From Anaerolineales bacterium HSG25 (lineage in GTDB: Bacteria; Chloroflexota; Anaerolineae; 4572-78; J111), in NCBI GenBank assembly GCA_030377865.1, contig JAUCGA010000015.1, forward strand, positions 1-64,000: a stretch of 64,000 nt of DNA. Direction: 5' to 3'. The notes beneath the pieces are model-generated. The model saw nothing but the letters and a program-made list of their open reading frames with translations, did not search any database and was not told where the DNA came from. Below, piece after piece: positions 8,797-16,867 of this stretch (positions are counted from its first letter, which is position 1; each line of letters starts with the position of its first letter). Made by a program: the position numbers and the translations under genes.

Positions 8797-9314
8797 GCCA
8801 TTTGTTGTAATTGAGTGGATACATCTTCTCGTAAAATCATATTTGATTGCTTGATGTCAAAACAGCGGGCAATTTCGCGTAAAGTTTGTTTGGTTTGAGG
8901 ATGCTGATAGTCGGGCGCAACCTCAGCCAATGGAATCGCGACAAATGCTCGTTCCATGATCTCTGTATTGGGTATTTTTCGTACTCCAATTGTTAAAATT
9001 TGCTGATTAAATAACATAATATCAATATCGATAGTGCGGGGCGCATATTTGTCTTGGTGGCGTACTCGCCCCATAGTCTGCTCAATATCGGTCAATAACT
9101 GATATTTTAGTGCCTCGGCAGATAGAGGGGTCTGAATCAGCACCACCGCGTTTAGAAAATTGGGTTGTGACGTAGTTACGCCAATTGGCACAGTCTCCCA
9201 CACTGATGAGACCGCGAGCAAACTGCTCCGCCGTGCTAACTGTTCTACCGCGGCTACGATATTGGTCTCAGGGGCGATATTTGAGCCTAATGATAAATAA
9301 GCTCGATTAGTCAT
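8778..9314 (-). CDS. folK: 2-amino-4-hydroxy-6-hydroxymethyldihydropteridine pyrophosphokinase
   Basis: 178 residues. It transfers pyrophosphate from ATP to 6-hydroxymethyl-dihydropterin in folate synthesis. Typical segments are YLSLGSNI at the N-terminus, SSVWETVPIG, PNFLNAVV, LLTDIEQTMGR and APRTIDIDIMLF (Mg-binding acidic pair). The start MTNRAYLSL overlaps the folB stop by 8 nt (ATGACTAA), a coupling arrangement; an in-frame ATG six codons earlier is less likely. The last codons (PVRQ, stop) are read from the terminal repeat of element D1, so the end of the gene was altered by that insertion without touching the conserved core. Confidence 0.95.
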   Translation of the reverse strand: MTNRAYLSLGSNIAPETNIVAAVEQLARRSSLLAVSSVWETVPIGVTTSQPNFLNAVVLIQTPLSAEALKYQLLTDIEQTMGRVRHQDKYAPRTIDIDIMLFNQQILTIGVRKIPNTEIMERAFVAIPLAEVAPDYQHPQTKQTLREIARCFDIKQSNMILREDVSTQLQQMARPVRQ

Positions 9315-9669
9315 GCCCCTGACTCCGGTCAACTGTAACTCCGACCGACCGCGTAAATCGTAGTGCCGTTGGCTTTTCTACTGTTACCACCGCCCGTTCA
9401 ACTCGTTTATCAGCTAAACAGAGAGCAACGATTTCTAAGGCCATCTTTTCGACCAAAAATAGCGCCGAATTTTCTACAAAATCTATGATCTGTTTGGTTA
9501 ATGTCCGGTAGTTAATTACATCTTTTATATCATCAGATACAGCCGCACTGTGGTCGGCATAAAGGGTGATATTAATCAAAACATCCTGTTTATTAACCCG
9601 TTCATCTGGGTTAATACCGATAATCGTTCTGACTAACAAGTCTTTAATGTGAACCTGATCCATTGCCAT
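9307..9669 (-). CDS. folB: Dihydroneopterin aldolase
   Basis: 120 residues, the usual FolB length. It cleaves dihydroneopterin to hydroxymethyldihydropterin and glycolaldehyde. Visible motifs are DLLVRTIIGINPDER near the start, INYRTLTKQIIDFVEN (substrate-binding Tyr), LVEKMALEIV and VTVEKPTALRF with the conserved lysine. The open frame continues upstream to 9720, but that part is repeat sequence. MAMDQVHIKD was chosen, with AAGGAG upstream. It lies directly before folK with an 8-nt overlap. Confidence 0.94.
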   Translation of the reverse strand: MAMDQVHIKDLLVRTIIGINPDERVNKQDVLINITLYADHSAAVSDDIKDVINYRTLTKQIIDFVENSALFLVEKMALEIVALCLADKRVERAVVTVEKPTALRFTRSVGVTVDRSQGHD

Positions 9670-9716
9670 TTGGGTTGATTGCTCCTTAAAATAGATAAAC
9701 TTCTGATAAGGCAATT

Positions 9717-9870
9717 CCAAGAAAATAAATCTCCCAAATTGAGCAGAGTCTCTACCCCCCTCGGTCCCCCCTGCTAGGGGGGAAGAGACTCCTCCCCCTA
9801 GCAGGGGGAGGCTGGGGGGGGGTAGAGTGTCACAATGATTTTGGGAGGTTTTAAATTCTGGAACTTCCTA
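9717..9870. repeat. Family O element (O1) with a C/G-run hairpin core
   Basis: TA-bounded inverted ends TAAGGCAATTCCAAG and CTGGAACTTCCTA, followed inwards by CTCCCAAA / TTTGGGAG. The core is a long hairpin of CTACCCCCC...GGGGGGTAG, different from O2 and O3, whose core is family C. Confidence 0.75.
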
Positions 9871-9941
9871 ATGTAGTTTTCCTCGGAGGTGTTGGTGTTT
9901 GAGAAAAATCCCACAAAATTTATTTTGCCAAGTATTAAGAG

Positions 9942-10184
9942 CTAACTCTTTCGTTTTGCCCTAGAGTCGGCTAACAAGAGTTCTAACAAATATTCTAGCG
10001 CCTCACCTTGGTTATCAAACCAGGCCGTGTACTCCTTTATACCTCGTTCAAAGTAGTAGACTTCATATCGCTCGCCACGGATTTGAACCGTGTACATACA
10101 GTCATTAGGTGGGGTACCAAGGGTGAACATGGTTCTGTTGATATTATGTTCGTATAGTTTTTGATTGAACAGTTTGTTGTCCAT
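9942..10184 (-). CDS. Small hypothetical protein
   Basis: 80 residues, no family recognised. Predicted alpha/beta: an N-terminal helix (MDNKLFNQKLYEHNI), a beta part (MYTVQIRGERYEVYYFERG), then a helix (GEALEYLLELLLADSR) and a basic tail. No strong ribosome-binding site is visible. Coding support is moderate: even codon use and a length larger than expected for a chance frame in this AT-balanced sequence. Confidence 0.5.
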   Translation of the reverse strand: MDNKLFNQKLYEHNINRTMFTLGTPPNDCMYTVQIRGERYEVYYFERGIKEYTAWFDNQGEALEYLLELLLADSRAKRKS

Positions 10185-10284
10185 ATTTTATCCATAGTAG
10201 ACAACAACGGTTCTCAGATCATTATAGGAAAGATACCTGCATTTTGGAAAACCGTTAGTGTCATTAGTTTTTCGCTACCTCAAC

Positions 10285-10370
10285 GAGGACACTGATTGAA
10301 ATCAGTGTCTTAAACGGAAAACCTGCTTAAGCAGGTTTCTCGTATCAGCCTGTGAATTCATTCACAGGGC
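10285..10370. repeat. Family G repeat (G1)
   Basis: Three hairpins in a row: CACTGATT/AATCAGTG, AACCTGCTTAAGCAGGTT and CCTGTGAATTCATTCACAGG. Other copies at 11278, 48346 and 50095, and an interrupted one at 34289. Confidence 0.8.
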
Positions 10371-10407
10371 ATGGTTACATTTTTAGTATAGCCCTCCGTG
10401 TATCTGT

Positions 10408-10435
10408 TTGACAAATCTACCCGAAATGATAGAAT
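10408..10435 (+). promoter_or_regulatory. Sigma70-type promoter, probably leaderless
   Basis: TTGACA, 16 bp, TAGAAT; the -10 box ends 7 bp before the ATG at 10443, so transcription should begin at or next to the start codon. No Shine-Dalgarno is present. Confidence 0.6.
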
Positions 10436-10442
10436 CGACGGC

Positions 10443-10853
10443 ATGTTAACCATGCTATCATTTTATCAGAGAGGTCAAACAATCCTATACTTGTGGCTAA
10501 TTGTCACCATTGGCCTGATTTCTCCCTTGGTACAGGTTAACCAACTTTCGAGCCATCACGGTGTACCAAGCTACCAATTTGGCTTTTCGGTTTCGCGTCC
10601 CCTTCCGGCTCAACTGGTCGAAAAACTTAGTGGACGCTCATCGTTAGTCTCCTCAATTCAGCCCCAAACCTATCGCCGAGTGTTGCCTCGTAGTACGCAA
10701 CAGTTTCAGGCCGAAACTGGGTTTATGGTGCTGACCATTCAACATGTTTCTTCCCTTTTCTTAAACCTCGTAGGAACCATTTTCGTCATGCTATTGCTCG
10801 CATATCCGACATGGCTTGCTCCGCCAGACAAACCTCCAAGGTCAATTTTGTAA
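10443..10853 (+). CDS. Hypothetical membrane protein, two predicted helices
   Basis: 136 residues: a membrane segment at about 13-30 (ILYLWLIVTIGLISPLV), an outer loop of about 75 residues rich in Ser/Gln, and a second segment (LFLNLVGTIFVMLLLAYPTW). No family recognised. The start MLTMLSF was chosen because the promoter places the transcript start here; an upstream in-frame codon at 10398 would lie before the promoter. It precedes the SCO1/PCuAC pair but is separated from it by about 530 bp of repeats, so a link to copper is only positional. Confidence 0.55.
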   Translation: MLTMLSFYQRGQTILYLWLIVTIGLISPLVQVNQLSSHHGVPSYQFGFSVSRPLPAQLVEKLSGRSSLVSSIQPQTYRRVLPRSTQQFQAETGFMVLTIQHVSSLFLNLVGTIFVMLLLAYPTWLAPPDKPPRSIL

Positions 10854-10869
10854 CACAGCCTATCGACTG

Positions 10870-11000
10870 AAGGGCTGTTCAGTTCTCCATCTTGTCACGC
10901 TACAAGCGTGACCTACATGGTTTCATCTCCAGCAAAATTACTGTAGGTGACGCTTGTAGCGTCACGATTATACCCACATGGATTAGAATTGAACAGCCCT
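10870..11000. repeat. Family H element (H1) with 9-bp target duplication
   Basis: Inverted ends AGGGCTGTTCA and TGAACAGCCCT with inner TCACGCTACAAGCGTGACCTA / TAGGTGACGCTTGTAGCGTCAC type arms. It is flanked on both sides by TATCGACTG (10861-10869, 11001-11009). Confidence 0.85.
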
Positions 11001-11059
11001 TATCGACTGTGTATCTAAAGACATAACTCTTTACCCTCATACAATTTATCATGAGCCTG

Positions 11060-11364
11060 TTTGGCAATACAGGAGCGTAGTAGCTGAAAGGCTATTGCCA
11101 GCAAAAGCAATCGGCTTTTGCACGCCGCGTATCTCAACGTTGAGTTTTCATCATAAAAACTCACTGATGCTATTGGAGTTTTCCATGATGGTAACGGGTG
11201 GGTAGCGCGAAGCCTCCTTGAAGGAGGATACACCCGCCAAATACCCGTTGCGATTACATAATCGCAACGATCAGGAAACGAGGCCACTGATTGAAATCAG
11301 TGTCTTAAACGGAAAACCTGCTTAAGCAGGTTTCTCGTATCAGCCTGTGAATTCATTCACAGGG
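11060..11364. repeat. Composite of D-core remnant, J copy and G copy (G2)
   Basis: 11060-11170 resembles the inside of family D (AGCAAAAGCAATCGGCTTTTGCA). 11193-11277 is a J module ending in GATTACATAATCGCAACGA. 11278-11364 is G2, nearly identical to G1. No gene is visible between 10854 and 11387. Confidence 0.65.
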
Positions 11365-11387
11365 CTAATAGCCGATTATACAATATC

Positions 11388-11996
11388 ATGATCACCTACC
11401 AACAATTCAGTAGGATTGTTTTGGTGTGGGTTGGTTTAACGATTTTGTTAACCAGTTGTTCAACCGCACATCACTTCAATGGCGCAGAACTCGACCCACC
11501 TCTGACGATTCCTGATTTTGAACTAATCGATACAACAGGTCAACCGTTTCGCCTCAGTAAGGTTGACGCGGACTTGATCTTAGTCTACTTTGGTTACACA
11601 TATTGTCCCGATGTGTGCCCTCTAACTCTGTGGAATGTAAAACAGGCACTTGAGGGCTTGGCTGGCCGAGAGCATGTCCAGACCATCTTCATTACCGTAG
11701 ATCCAGAGCGGGACACACCCGAAACGTTAGCTGTTTATATGCCAGCTTTTGAGGCTGATTTTATCGGCCTAACGGGTGATCAGGCTCAGATTCAGACTGT
11801 ACTGCATGCGTTTGGAGCAACTGCAACCAAAGAGGAGCTACTAAACTCAAAAACCCAATATTTGGTCAGCCATACCAGCCGATTATACCTGCTCACACCG
11901 GGTCGAAAGGCACAACTGACTTATTCGTATGGCTTTTCTATTGACGATTTACGTGCTGATTTAGCACATTTACTAACTACACATAACCTAAATTAG
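11388..11996 (+). CDS. SCO1/SenC/PrrC-family copper chaperone lipoprotein
   Basis: 202 residues with a lipoprotein signal (LTILLTSC, Cys24), so it is anchored outside the membrane. The thioredoxin-like domain has the copper-binding CPDVCP motif (about 71-76), TVDPERDTPE, and the distal histidine in VSHTSRLYLL. SCO proteins deliver copper to, or reduce, the CuA site of cytochrome c oxidase. The next gene, 10 bp on, is a PCuAC chaperone, which is the known partner in CuA assembly. No clear ribosome-binding site; TATACAAT just before the ATG could give a leaderless message. Confidence 0.92.
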   Translation: MITYQQFSRIVLVWVGLTILLTSCSTAHHFNGAELDPPLTIPDFELIDTTGQPFRLSKVDADLILVYFGYTYCPDVCPLTLWNVKQALEGLAGREHVQTIFITVDPERDTPETLAVYMPAFEADFIGLTGDQAQIQTVLHAFGATATKEELLNSKTQYLVSHTSRLYLLTPGRKAQLTYSYGFSIDDLRADLAHLLTTHNLN

Positions 11997-12006
11997 GAGA
12001 TTTATA

Positions 12007-12558
12007 ATGATTCAGAAACTAACAATTTTCGCTTTACTTATTCTCATGATCGTTCTGACCGCCTGTGGTGGTGCAGATCCACAAACCAATAGTCCGTCCG
12101 ATACGGATAATGACCATAGCGATACCGCACATCATGACATGGAAGATAGTGACGCTCAGGGAATTATGATTGTAAAGCCGGTGTCTCGACTATCTAACCC
12201 GAATGGGGCTGTTTATATGCAGATTATGAACCACACCGACCAAGATGATACACTCGTTAGTGCCGAGACCGACATTGCCGAGACTGTTGAAATCCATGAA
12301 ACAACGATTGACGAGAACGAAGTAATGCGTATGCGTCCGGTTGATGGTTTACGCCTGCCAGCAGGTGAGACCGTCACGCTCAAGCAGGGCGGGCTTCATG
12401 TGATGCTGATTAATCTTCAGCAGGATGTCGCTGAGGGCGAGACCTTTGAGATAACCCTTAACTTTGAGCATGCTGACTCGATGCAAATTACAGTCACAGT
12501 GCAAAACGGCATGACTGGTGCTGGCGATATGGATCATGGCGATCATTCTGACAATTAA
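12007..12558 (+). CDS. PCu(A)C copper chaperone lipoprotein
   Basis: 183 residues. Lipobox IVLTACGG (Cys20). A His/Asp/Met-rich segment follows (DNDHSDTAHHDMEDSD), then the PCuAC domain (DUF461) with its copper motif: VEIHETT, then MRMRPV, then GGLHVML. A His-Asp tail (DMDHGDHSDN) adds further metal-binding capacity. It carries periplasmic or extracytoplasmic Cu(I) to cytochrome oxidase. Preceded by AGGAGA and 10 bp behind the SCO1 gene, so the two form an operon. It indicates aerobic respiration with an aa3/cbb3-type oxidase elsewhere in the genome. Confidence 0.93.
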   Translation: MIQKLTIFALLILMIVLTACGGADPQTNSPSDTDNDHSDTAHHDMEDSDAQGIMIVKPVSRLSNPNGAVYMQIMNHTDQDDTLVSAETDIAETVEIHETTIDENEVMRMRPVDGLRLPAGETVTLKQGGLHVMLINLQQDVAEGETFEITLNFEHADSMQITVTVQNGMTGAGDMDHGDHSDN

Positions 12559-12570
12559 GGTATAATCACA

Positions 12571-12604
12571 GAGAGGTTCAATCTTTAAGATTGAACCTCT
12601 CTTG
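12571..12604 (+). terminator. Hairpin after the copper operon (family F core)
   Basis: AGAGAGGTTCAATCTT, 3-nt loop, AAGATTGAACCTCTCT, starting 12 bp after the stop of the PCuAC gene. A strong stem, but followed by TGACCC rather than a T run, so termination is uncertain. Confidence 0.45.
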
Positions 12605-12612
12605 ACCCGTTA

Positions 12613-12950
12613 TTGATAGCCTTGGGCTAAAGCCACAAGGCTAAAAACTGAAGCCAGCTAAAGCGGCCTATTTAGCTGGCTTCAGCCTGCTTAGGCTATC
12701 AGCATCGGGATTTATTCCGATGTGAGTTGATGCCTTCATGATGATAACGGGTGTGTACCTGTTACCCATAACAGGCGGGTAGCGCGAAGCCTCCTTGAAG
12801 GAGGATACACCCGCCAAATATCTGCGAGCTGTGTGGTTGACTGCAAGGTCTTGTATAGATGTTCAGATAAACATTTTCAGTTGTCACCTTCCCGCAAGTT
12901 CAAAACTTGCGGGAAGGTTGGTCTTGAATTGAAAATCATTATCTGAAAGA
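12613..12950. repeat. Tandem pile of families I, J and K
   Basis: I1 12613-12724 (TGATAGCC...GGCTATCA with inner GCCAGCTAAA hairpin), J 12740-12822 (GGCGGGTAGCGCGAAG...) and K1 12860-12950 (TTCAGATAA...TTATCTGAA with the CCCGCAAGTT hairpin). 12960-13070 adds an AAGGTCTTG/CAAGACCTT pair and a lone family B end. No gene is visible in 12605-13140. Confidence 0.65.
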
Positions 12951-13151
12951 CTGTAGGTGTGTCGTTACAGCCAAGACCTTGCAGGTTTTTAAAACCTACA
13001 AGGTCGATTTTCCGGTTATCCGCATAGGTCGCAATTTTTTTTACAAATTAGTTCTGAAAACCACTTAGTATAAAACGATATGATTTCTCCGTGGAAGGCA
13101 GGGCGACTGACCTGATTTCCAAGTAATGAGCCTATCGAGGAGTGACAACAG

Positions 13152-13766
13152 ATGACCCTTCAAAATCGAGTAGACCCGTTTGGCAATATCCATGCTGTAT
13201 CCCCGCGAGGGCAAGTGATGGGGAATCGGGGTAAACTTCATAATCAGCATCAAAAAATTACCCATTTTTACCGTAACAAACGTTGGATTATCTGCAAATT
13301 GAATTTCAAAGATCGACAGCGGCAGGTAATGGCAACCGACAACTATCAGTATACGGAGCTATTTTTTCTTGACGAGGCTACCGCTCTTGCCGCGGGGCAT
13401 CGTCCATGTTGGCGTTGTAACCGAGCGAACCATCAGCGTTTTATGGCTTACTGGCAAACTGTCCATCCGCAAAGTACAAGATCAGTTGACGAGATATTGC
13501 ATCGGGAGCGCACCTTGTCCCATCAACCTCGTCAGCATAGCAAGGTCGATTATCGTATCAGTATCAACTCGTTGCCATACGGAACGTTTATAACCATAGC
13601 TGGTCAACCCTATATTTTGCTTGAGGAAACCATGCGCCCGTGGAAGTTCACTGGGTATGGTCAGGCGTTGCTTCGGTGGCAGGATACCAAAGTGAGGGTT
13701 TTAACACCTGAATCGACGGTGGCAGTATTGGCGGCAGGGTATCGACCGGAGGTCAGCGAGGTTTGA
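13152..13766 (+). CDS. Conserved protein with Ada-like CxxC metal-site segment
   Basis: 204 residues. It starts MTLQNRVDPFGNIHAVSPRG, a pattern I have met as a conserved protein of unknown function. The centre has ELFFLDEATALAAGHRPC followed by WRCNRANHQRF. The GxRPCxxC arrangement resembles the zinc-binding site of Ada (GFRPCKRC), but only two cysteines are present. The C-terminal part is beta-rich (YGTFITIAGQPYILL). A strong AGGAG lies 8 nt before the ATG. A DNA-repair role is only a guess from the Ada-like segment. Confidence 0.6.
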   Translation: MTLQNRVDPFGNIHAVSPRGQVMGNRGKLHNQHQKITHFYRNKRWIICKLNFKDRQRQVMATDNYQYTELFFLDEATALAAGHRPCWRCNRANHQRFMAYWQTVHPQSTRSVDEILHRERTLSHQPRQHSKVDYRISINSLPYGTFITIAGQPYILLEETMRPWKFTGYGQALLRWQDTKVRVLTPESTVAVLAAGYRPEVSEV

Positions 13767-13817
13767 TGATGCGGGGGAGTTGGTCATAAGAGGTTCATAA
13801 ATGATTTTCCACGTATC

Positions 13818-13975
13818 TAAGGTAACTCCAAGAAAATAAACCTCCCAAATGTCATGCCCGAATGTTGTTATCGGGCATCCATTTGTATGCAGAATGTGGA
13901 TTCCCGCTAAAAACATGCGGGAATGACATAGAGAATTTAATCAGTTTGGGAGATTTTAAAAGTTGGAACTGCCTA
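13818..13975. repeat. Family O element (O2) with family C core
   Basis: Ends TAAGGTAACTCCAAG and TTGGAACTGCCTA, CTCCCAAA / TTTGGGAG next to them, and a C module at 13849-13930. Confidence 0.8.
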
Positions 13976-14098
13976 AAGAGGAAAATTTGCGTCATCAAAA
14001 TTATAAATGGTAAACGGTAAATGAGCGGTATTACGGATGAATCTGATCAATTTTGTCGTGTTTTCAATGCCAGTATTTAAATAAAACTTCCTGCATTA

Positions 14099-14239
14099 AG
14101 AGAGTTGTTCGGCAATAAAGGAGTGCAAAAGCTTCTTGCTTTTGCCGGAGACAAACATGCAAAAGCAAGAAGCTTTTGCACTCCGCAGACCTCGAATTTG
14201 AGTTTTTATACGATGATAAGTTATTGCCGAACAACTCTA
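14099..14239. repeat. Family D element (D2)
   Basis: Inverted ends AGAGTTGTTCGGCAATAA and TTATTGCCGAACAACTCTA. The core is AGCTTCTTGCTTTTGC / GCAAAAGCAAGAAGCT. The single-unit form of D1. Confidence 0.8.
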
Positions 14240-14302
14240 AGTGACAATTCGCGAGCTTTTTGATTGGCGGTCATATCCCCCGAACCGTTCCCTCTGCCTT
14301 AT
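14239..14302. repeat. Truncated family L element overlapping the end of the ycaQ-like gene
   Basis: Right half of family L (GACAATTCGCGAGC...CATATCCCCCGAACCGTTCC). The left end is missing where D2 abuts. Confidence 0.65.
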
Positions 14303-15509
14303 CCCAACCTTCTGGTAAAATAACTGTTTTAGCCCCCAAAAATTGACCCAAAGCATTAATCTGGTCTGTAATCGCTTGTCGCCCAGCAGATGTTGGTGAC
14401 CAACTTGGTTCTAAATAGATGGCATTAACCCGAAAAGTACTGGTTTTACGATCCATTTTGGGGTCAATACGACCAATTAACTGGTCTCCATGCAAAATCG
14501 GTAGCACATAATATCCATATTGCCGTTTAACTTTGGGGACGTATATTTCGATACGGAAGTAGAAATTCCACAGGAGTTCCGTTCGGTCACGGTTACAAAT
14601 TAGGTTGTCGAAGGGAGAGAGCAAGGTAGTCCGGGGATACCATTCGCCATGTTGCAAGCGTTCTAATAGCGGTAAATCATCGGCATGAATATACCACTCA
14701 TCAGAATATGTCGTCGTTTCATCGGCAATTGTAACGGGCATAATTGTCTGCTCACTGACCAAGTCGGCCAATATTTGTTTGAGATTGGGGTAACGATTGC
14801 GGATAAAATGAATTTTAATCTGTTTGGCAGTGGCGACACCCAAGGCTCGTAGCGACTTTTGGCAGGCAATCCGTACAACCTCTGCTTCAGGGAGTGGTGG
14901 CTGATTGATCCATTGAGGGAGCCACTGCTCGGCCAAGGCCCATTGCCGTTGATTCCCTTTTCGCCCAGCAACCATCACTTCTCCTTGGGTCCACAAAAAA
15001 TTGAGCAGTTGCCCCAGATTTCGTCCCTCATTCCAGCCCTCCGATTTCCAAGGTGTTACCGACCTATCTTCGAGTTGCGTACCGAATAATGGCCCTTGAG
15101 TTTTTAACGCATCATGGACATACTGATAAAACTCGTGGTTTTCGCGTAGCCATTTTGCTACCCGTTTTGTCCAGTCGTTATCTTCAACTCTCGAAGCGAG
15201 CATGTTCGGCTGATGGAGGGGGTAATCTTCGGTCAAAACAATGGAGGCCGCGTGTGCCCAATATTCAAACAGGTCGCGACGTTCCCACAATAGGGTATGC
15301 AGATGCTCAACATCATAGTGACCCAAGCGACTCCATAATACCAGATATTGGGTCTTCTCCACCGCCCGAATCGGGTCGAGTTGTAGACACCCCAAATCAC
15401 GGACTACGTCCATAATTCCGGCGGGAGTTGGGTCGGGCATAGGGCCAGCTAATCGCTGACGGGTGATGGCTAAACGACGAGCTATAGTAGGGGTGATGGT
15501 TAGAGACAT
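14271..15509 (-). CDS. YcaQ/AlkX-type winged-helix DNA glycosylase
   Basis: 412 residues, the usual length of the HTH_42 (DUF1006) family, whose members excise alkylated bases and unhook interstrand crosslinks. Visible family features are ARRLAITRQRLAG, LGCLQLDPIRAVEKTQYLVLWSRLG, the catalytic-region QPPL/EYWAHAASIV segment, LLSPFDNLICNRDRTELLW and HGDQLIGRIDPKMDR. The start is 2 nt after the stop of the 155-residue gene, without its own ribosome-binding site, so translation is probably coupled. The final residues EGTVRGI and the stop are encoded in a truncated family L repeat. Confidence 0.9.
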   Translation of the reverse strand: MSLTITPTIARRLAITRQRLAGPMPDPTPAGIMDVVRDLGCLQLDPIRAVEKTQYLVLWSRLGHYDVEHLHTLLWERRDLFEYWAHAASIVLTEDYPLHQPNMLASRVEDNDWTKRVAKWLRENHEFYQYVHDALKTQGPLFGTQLEDRSVTPWKSEGWNEGRNLGQLLNFLWTQGEVMVAGRKGNQRQWALAEQWLPQWINQPPLPEAEVVRIACQKSLRALGVATAKQIKIHFIRNRYPNLKQILADLVSEQTIMPVTIADETTTYSDEWYIHADDLPLLERLQHGEWYPRTTLLSPFDNLICNRDRTELLWNFYFRIEIYVPKVKRQYGYYVLPILHGDQLIGRIDPKMDRKTSTFRVNAIYLEPSWSPTSAGRQAITDQINALGQFLGAKTVILPEGWDKAEGTVRGI

Positions 15510-15511
15510 GG

Positions 15512-15979
15512 TTATTGGTTCGGCAAAGACGTACTTTGGGCAATGAGTGATTGGATGATAGTTTTTGTTTTAGGCGCTTTAAATATATCACCTAAAATCG
15601 TTAGGAACTCTTCTTCGGTATTTGCTGATAGCTCTCTTGTTTCTTTGTCTACGTGTAGCGATTTTGCCAATTTGACTTGAGTTGGATACATATCAACATT
15701 ATGAAAAATAGCAAACAATAGGTAGCTATAGTTATTGAGCACTGGAGCAACTAGTTCAAAGCTATACTTAAACGGCTGACTAGGCATATCTAATGGTTCC
15801 TTAATTCCTACAACGTCTTTTCCAAGTTCCCAAAACTCCCGTTCATAAGGTTGTACATCGGCTTTAACCAAGTTTTGAGTTTTCTGAGCCAAAACAGATG
15901 CCTGCTCTCTAAGAATATTGACAGGTGCTCTGACGGATACTTGATCTACAGTTATATCATTGGGCCATAAATCGATCAT
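15512..15979 (-). CDS. Unknown helical protein in an operon with EEP nuclease and glycosylase
   Basis: 155 residues, not recognised. Predicted mainly helical: LREQASVLAQKTQNLV (about 22-38), a central FKYSFELVAPVLNNYSYLLFAIFHNV segment (about 70-95) and a C-terminal helix (EEFLTILGDIFKAPKTKTIIQSLIAQS). AGGAGG precedes the start, 11 bp after the EEP gene. The tight packing (11 bp and 2 bp gaps) implies a common role with its neighbours, perhaps as specificity or regulatory subunit of the nuclease. Confidence 0.6.
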   Translation of the reverse strand: MIDLWPNDITVDQVSVRAPVNILREQASVLAQKTQNLVKADVQPYEREFWELGKDVVGIKEPLDMPSQPFKYSFELVAPVLNNYSYLLFAIFHNVDMYPTQVKLAKSLHVDKETRELSANTEEEFLTILGDIFKAPKTKTIIQSLIAQSTSLPNQ

Positions 15980-15990
15980 AATAAAACCTC

Positions 15991-16794
15991 CTACAGTTCT
16001 AAAGCAAAAAGGATGGGTAAATGGTCAGACTGTTTAGGTAAACCTTGTGTTGATAAGAGTGATTCTTCACCATCAGTCTCTAATATTTGGATATGGTGAC
16101 TATTGAAATGGTTCAGTAACGCCGGCCTTAACATCATTTGGTCAAATATATGCCAAGAATTAGCACCACTATTGTAGTGATATGTTCCCGGTGGGCCGGG
16201 TGTAACATCACCAAATAGATTCCACATGGGATTATAGAAATAAGGGTATTGCACGTCGTTTGATTTTCTTTCAGCTTTCATCGCTTTACGTCGGCTCATG
16301 GTAGCATTGAGACCTGAGACACTTGTTATACCATACTCAAAAGGATTCATGTTCAGGTCACCAACCAAAAGGGTACGAGTATGGCCTATTTGAGTTTCTG
16401 TTTGTCTGATTTTTTGAGCAAAATGAATACTGCTTGAGATTTGGTCGCTGTCATTATGGTACAATTTGCTTGGTAAATGACTAACGACTAGTAGTATTTC
16501 AGGTAATCCCGGTAACGTTAGATGACGATATACAGACCTTGTATCCTCATAAACAGATGGCATCATCGAATCATTAAAACGGGTGATGAGATGGACCCGT
16601 TTACAACTGTTGTTGGGCACGTAATGGTAAAGACTTTCTTGACCTCGATTCAGCATGAAAAGGATATTTCCAATCGGAATAGTATCATCATACTCGGCTA
16701 ACATCAGCACATCGACTCGATGATTTTGCACCAGTCGAACGATATTTTCTTGTAGCGATTTATTATTGACGTTCCAAAATAAGAAGGTGAGCAT
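15991..16794 (-). CDS. Endonuclease/exonuclease/phosphatase (EEP) family protein
   Basis: 267 residues. EEP-fold landmarks in order: FLFWNVNNK (metal Asn), VLMLAEYDD (metal Glu), VVSHLPSKL, LLVGDLNMNP (catalytic Asp/Asn), and QSDHLPILFAL at the end (Asp-His). It is therefore likely a Mg-dependent phosphodiesterase acting on DNA, RNA or a phospholipid. It is first in a three-gene operon with an unknown protein and a YcaQ glycosylase, which makes a DNA substrate more likely. No clear ribosome-binding site at the ATG. Its lower GC bias compared with ycaQ, judged by eye, suggests acquisition. Confidence 0.82.
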   Translation of the reverse strand: MLTFLFWNVNNKSLQENIVRLVQNHRVDVLMLAEYDDTIPIGNILFMLNRGQESLYHYVPNNSCKRVHLITRFNDSMMPSVYEDTRSVYRHLTLPGLPEILLVVSHLPSKLYHNDSDQISSSIHFAQKIRQTETQIGHTRTLLVGDLNMNPFEYGITSVSGLNATMSRRKAMKAERKSNDVQYPYFYNPMWNLFGDVTPGPPGTYHYNSGANSWHIFDQMMLRPALLNHFNSHHIQILETDGEESLLSTQGLPKQSDHLPILFALEL

Positions 16795-16867
16795 GGATGG
16801 TTTTTTATGTAGTTGCCCTCAAAACAGGCTCAACGATTCGTTTCATAGTCATGATAAGTTTGACTAG

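Noticed and set aside
8639-8824. Short open frame rich in KHAKASCF repeats (also 26809-26994 and 59869-60099)
   Set aside because: Lies wholly in family D repeats; the frame exists only because the hairpin has few stops.
9670-9720. Longer N-terminus for FolB
   Set aside because: The extra 17 codons run into the O1 repeat end, and a good ribosome-binding site precedes the inner ATG; family length also fits the shorter form.
11015-11287. Open frame of 90 codons on the minus strand
   Set aside because: Spans D-core and J repeat copies; no homology recognised and no start site.
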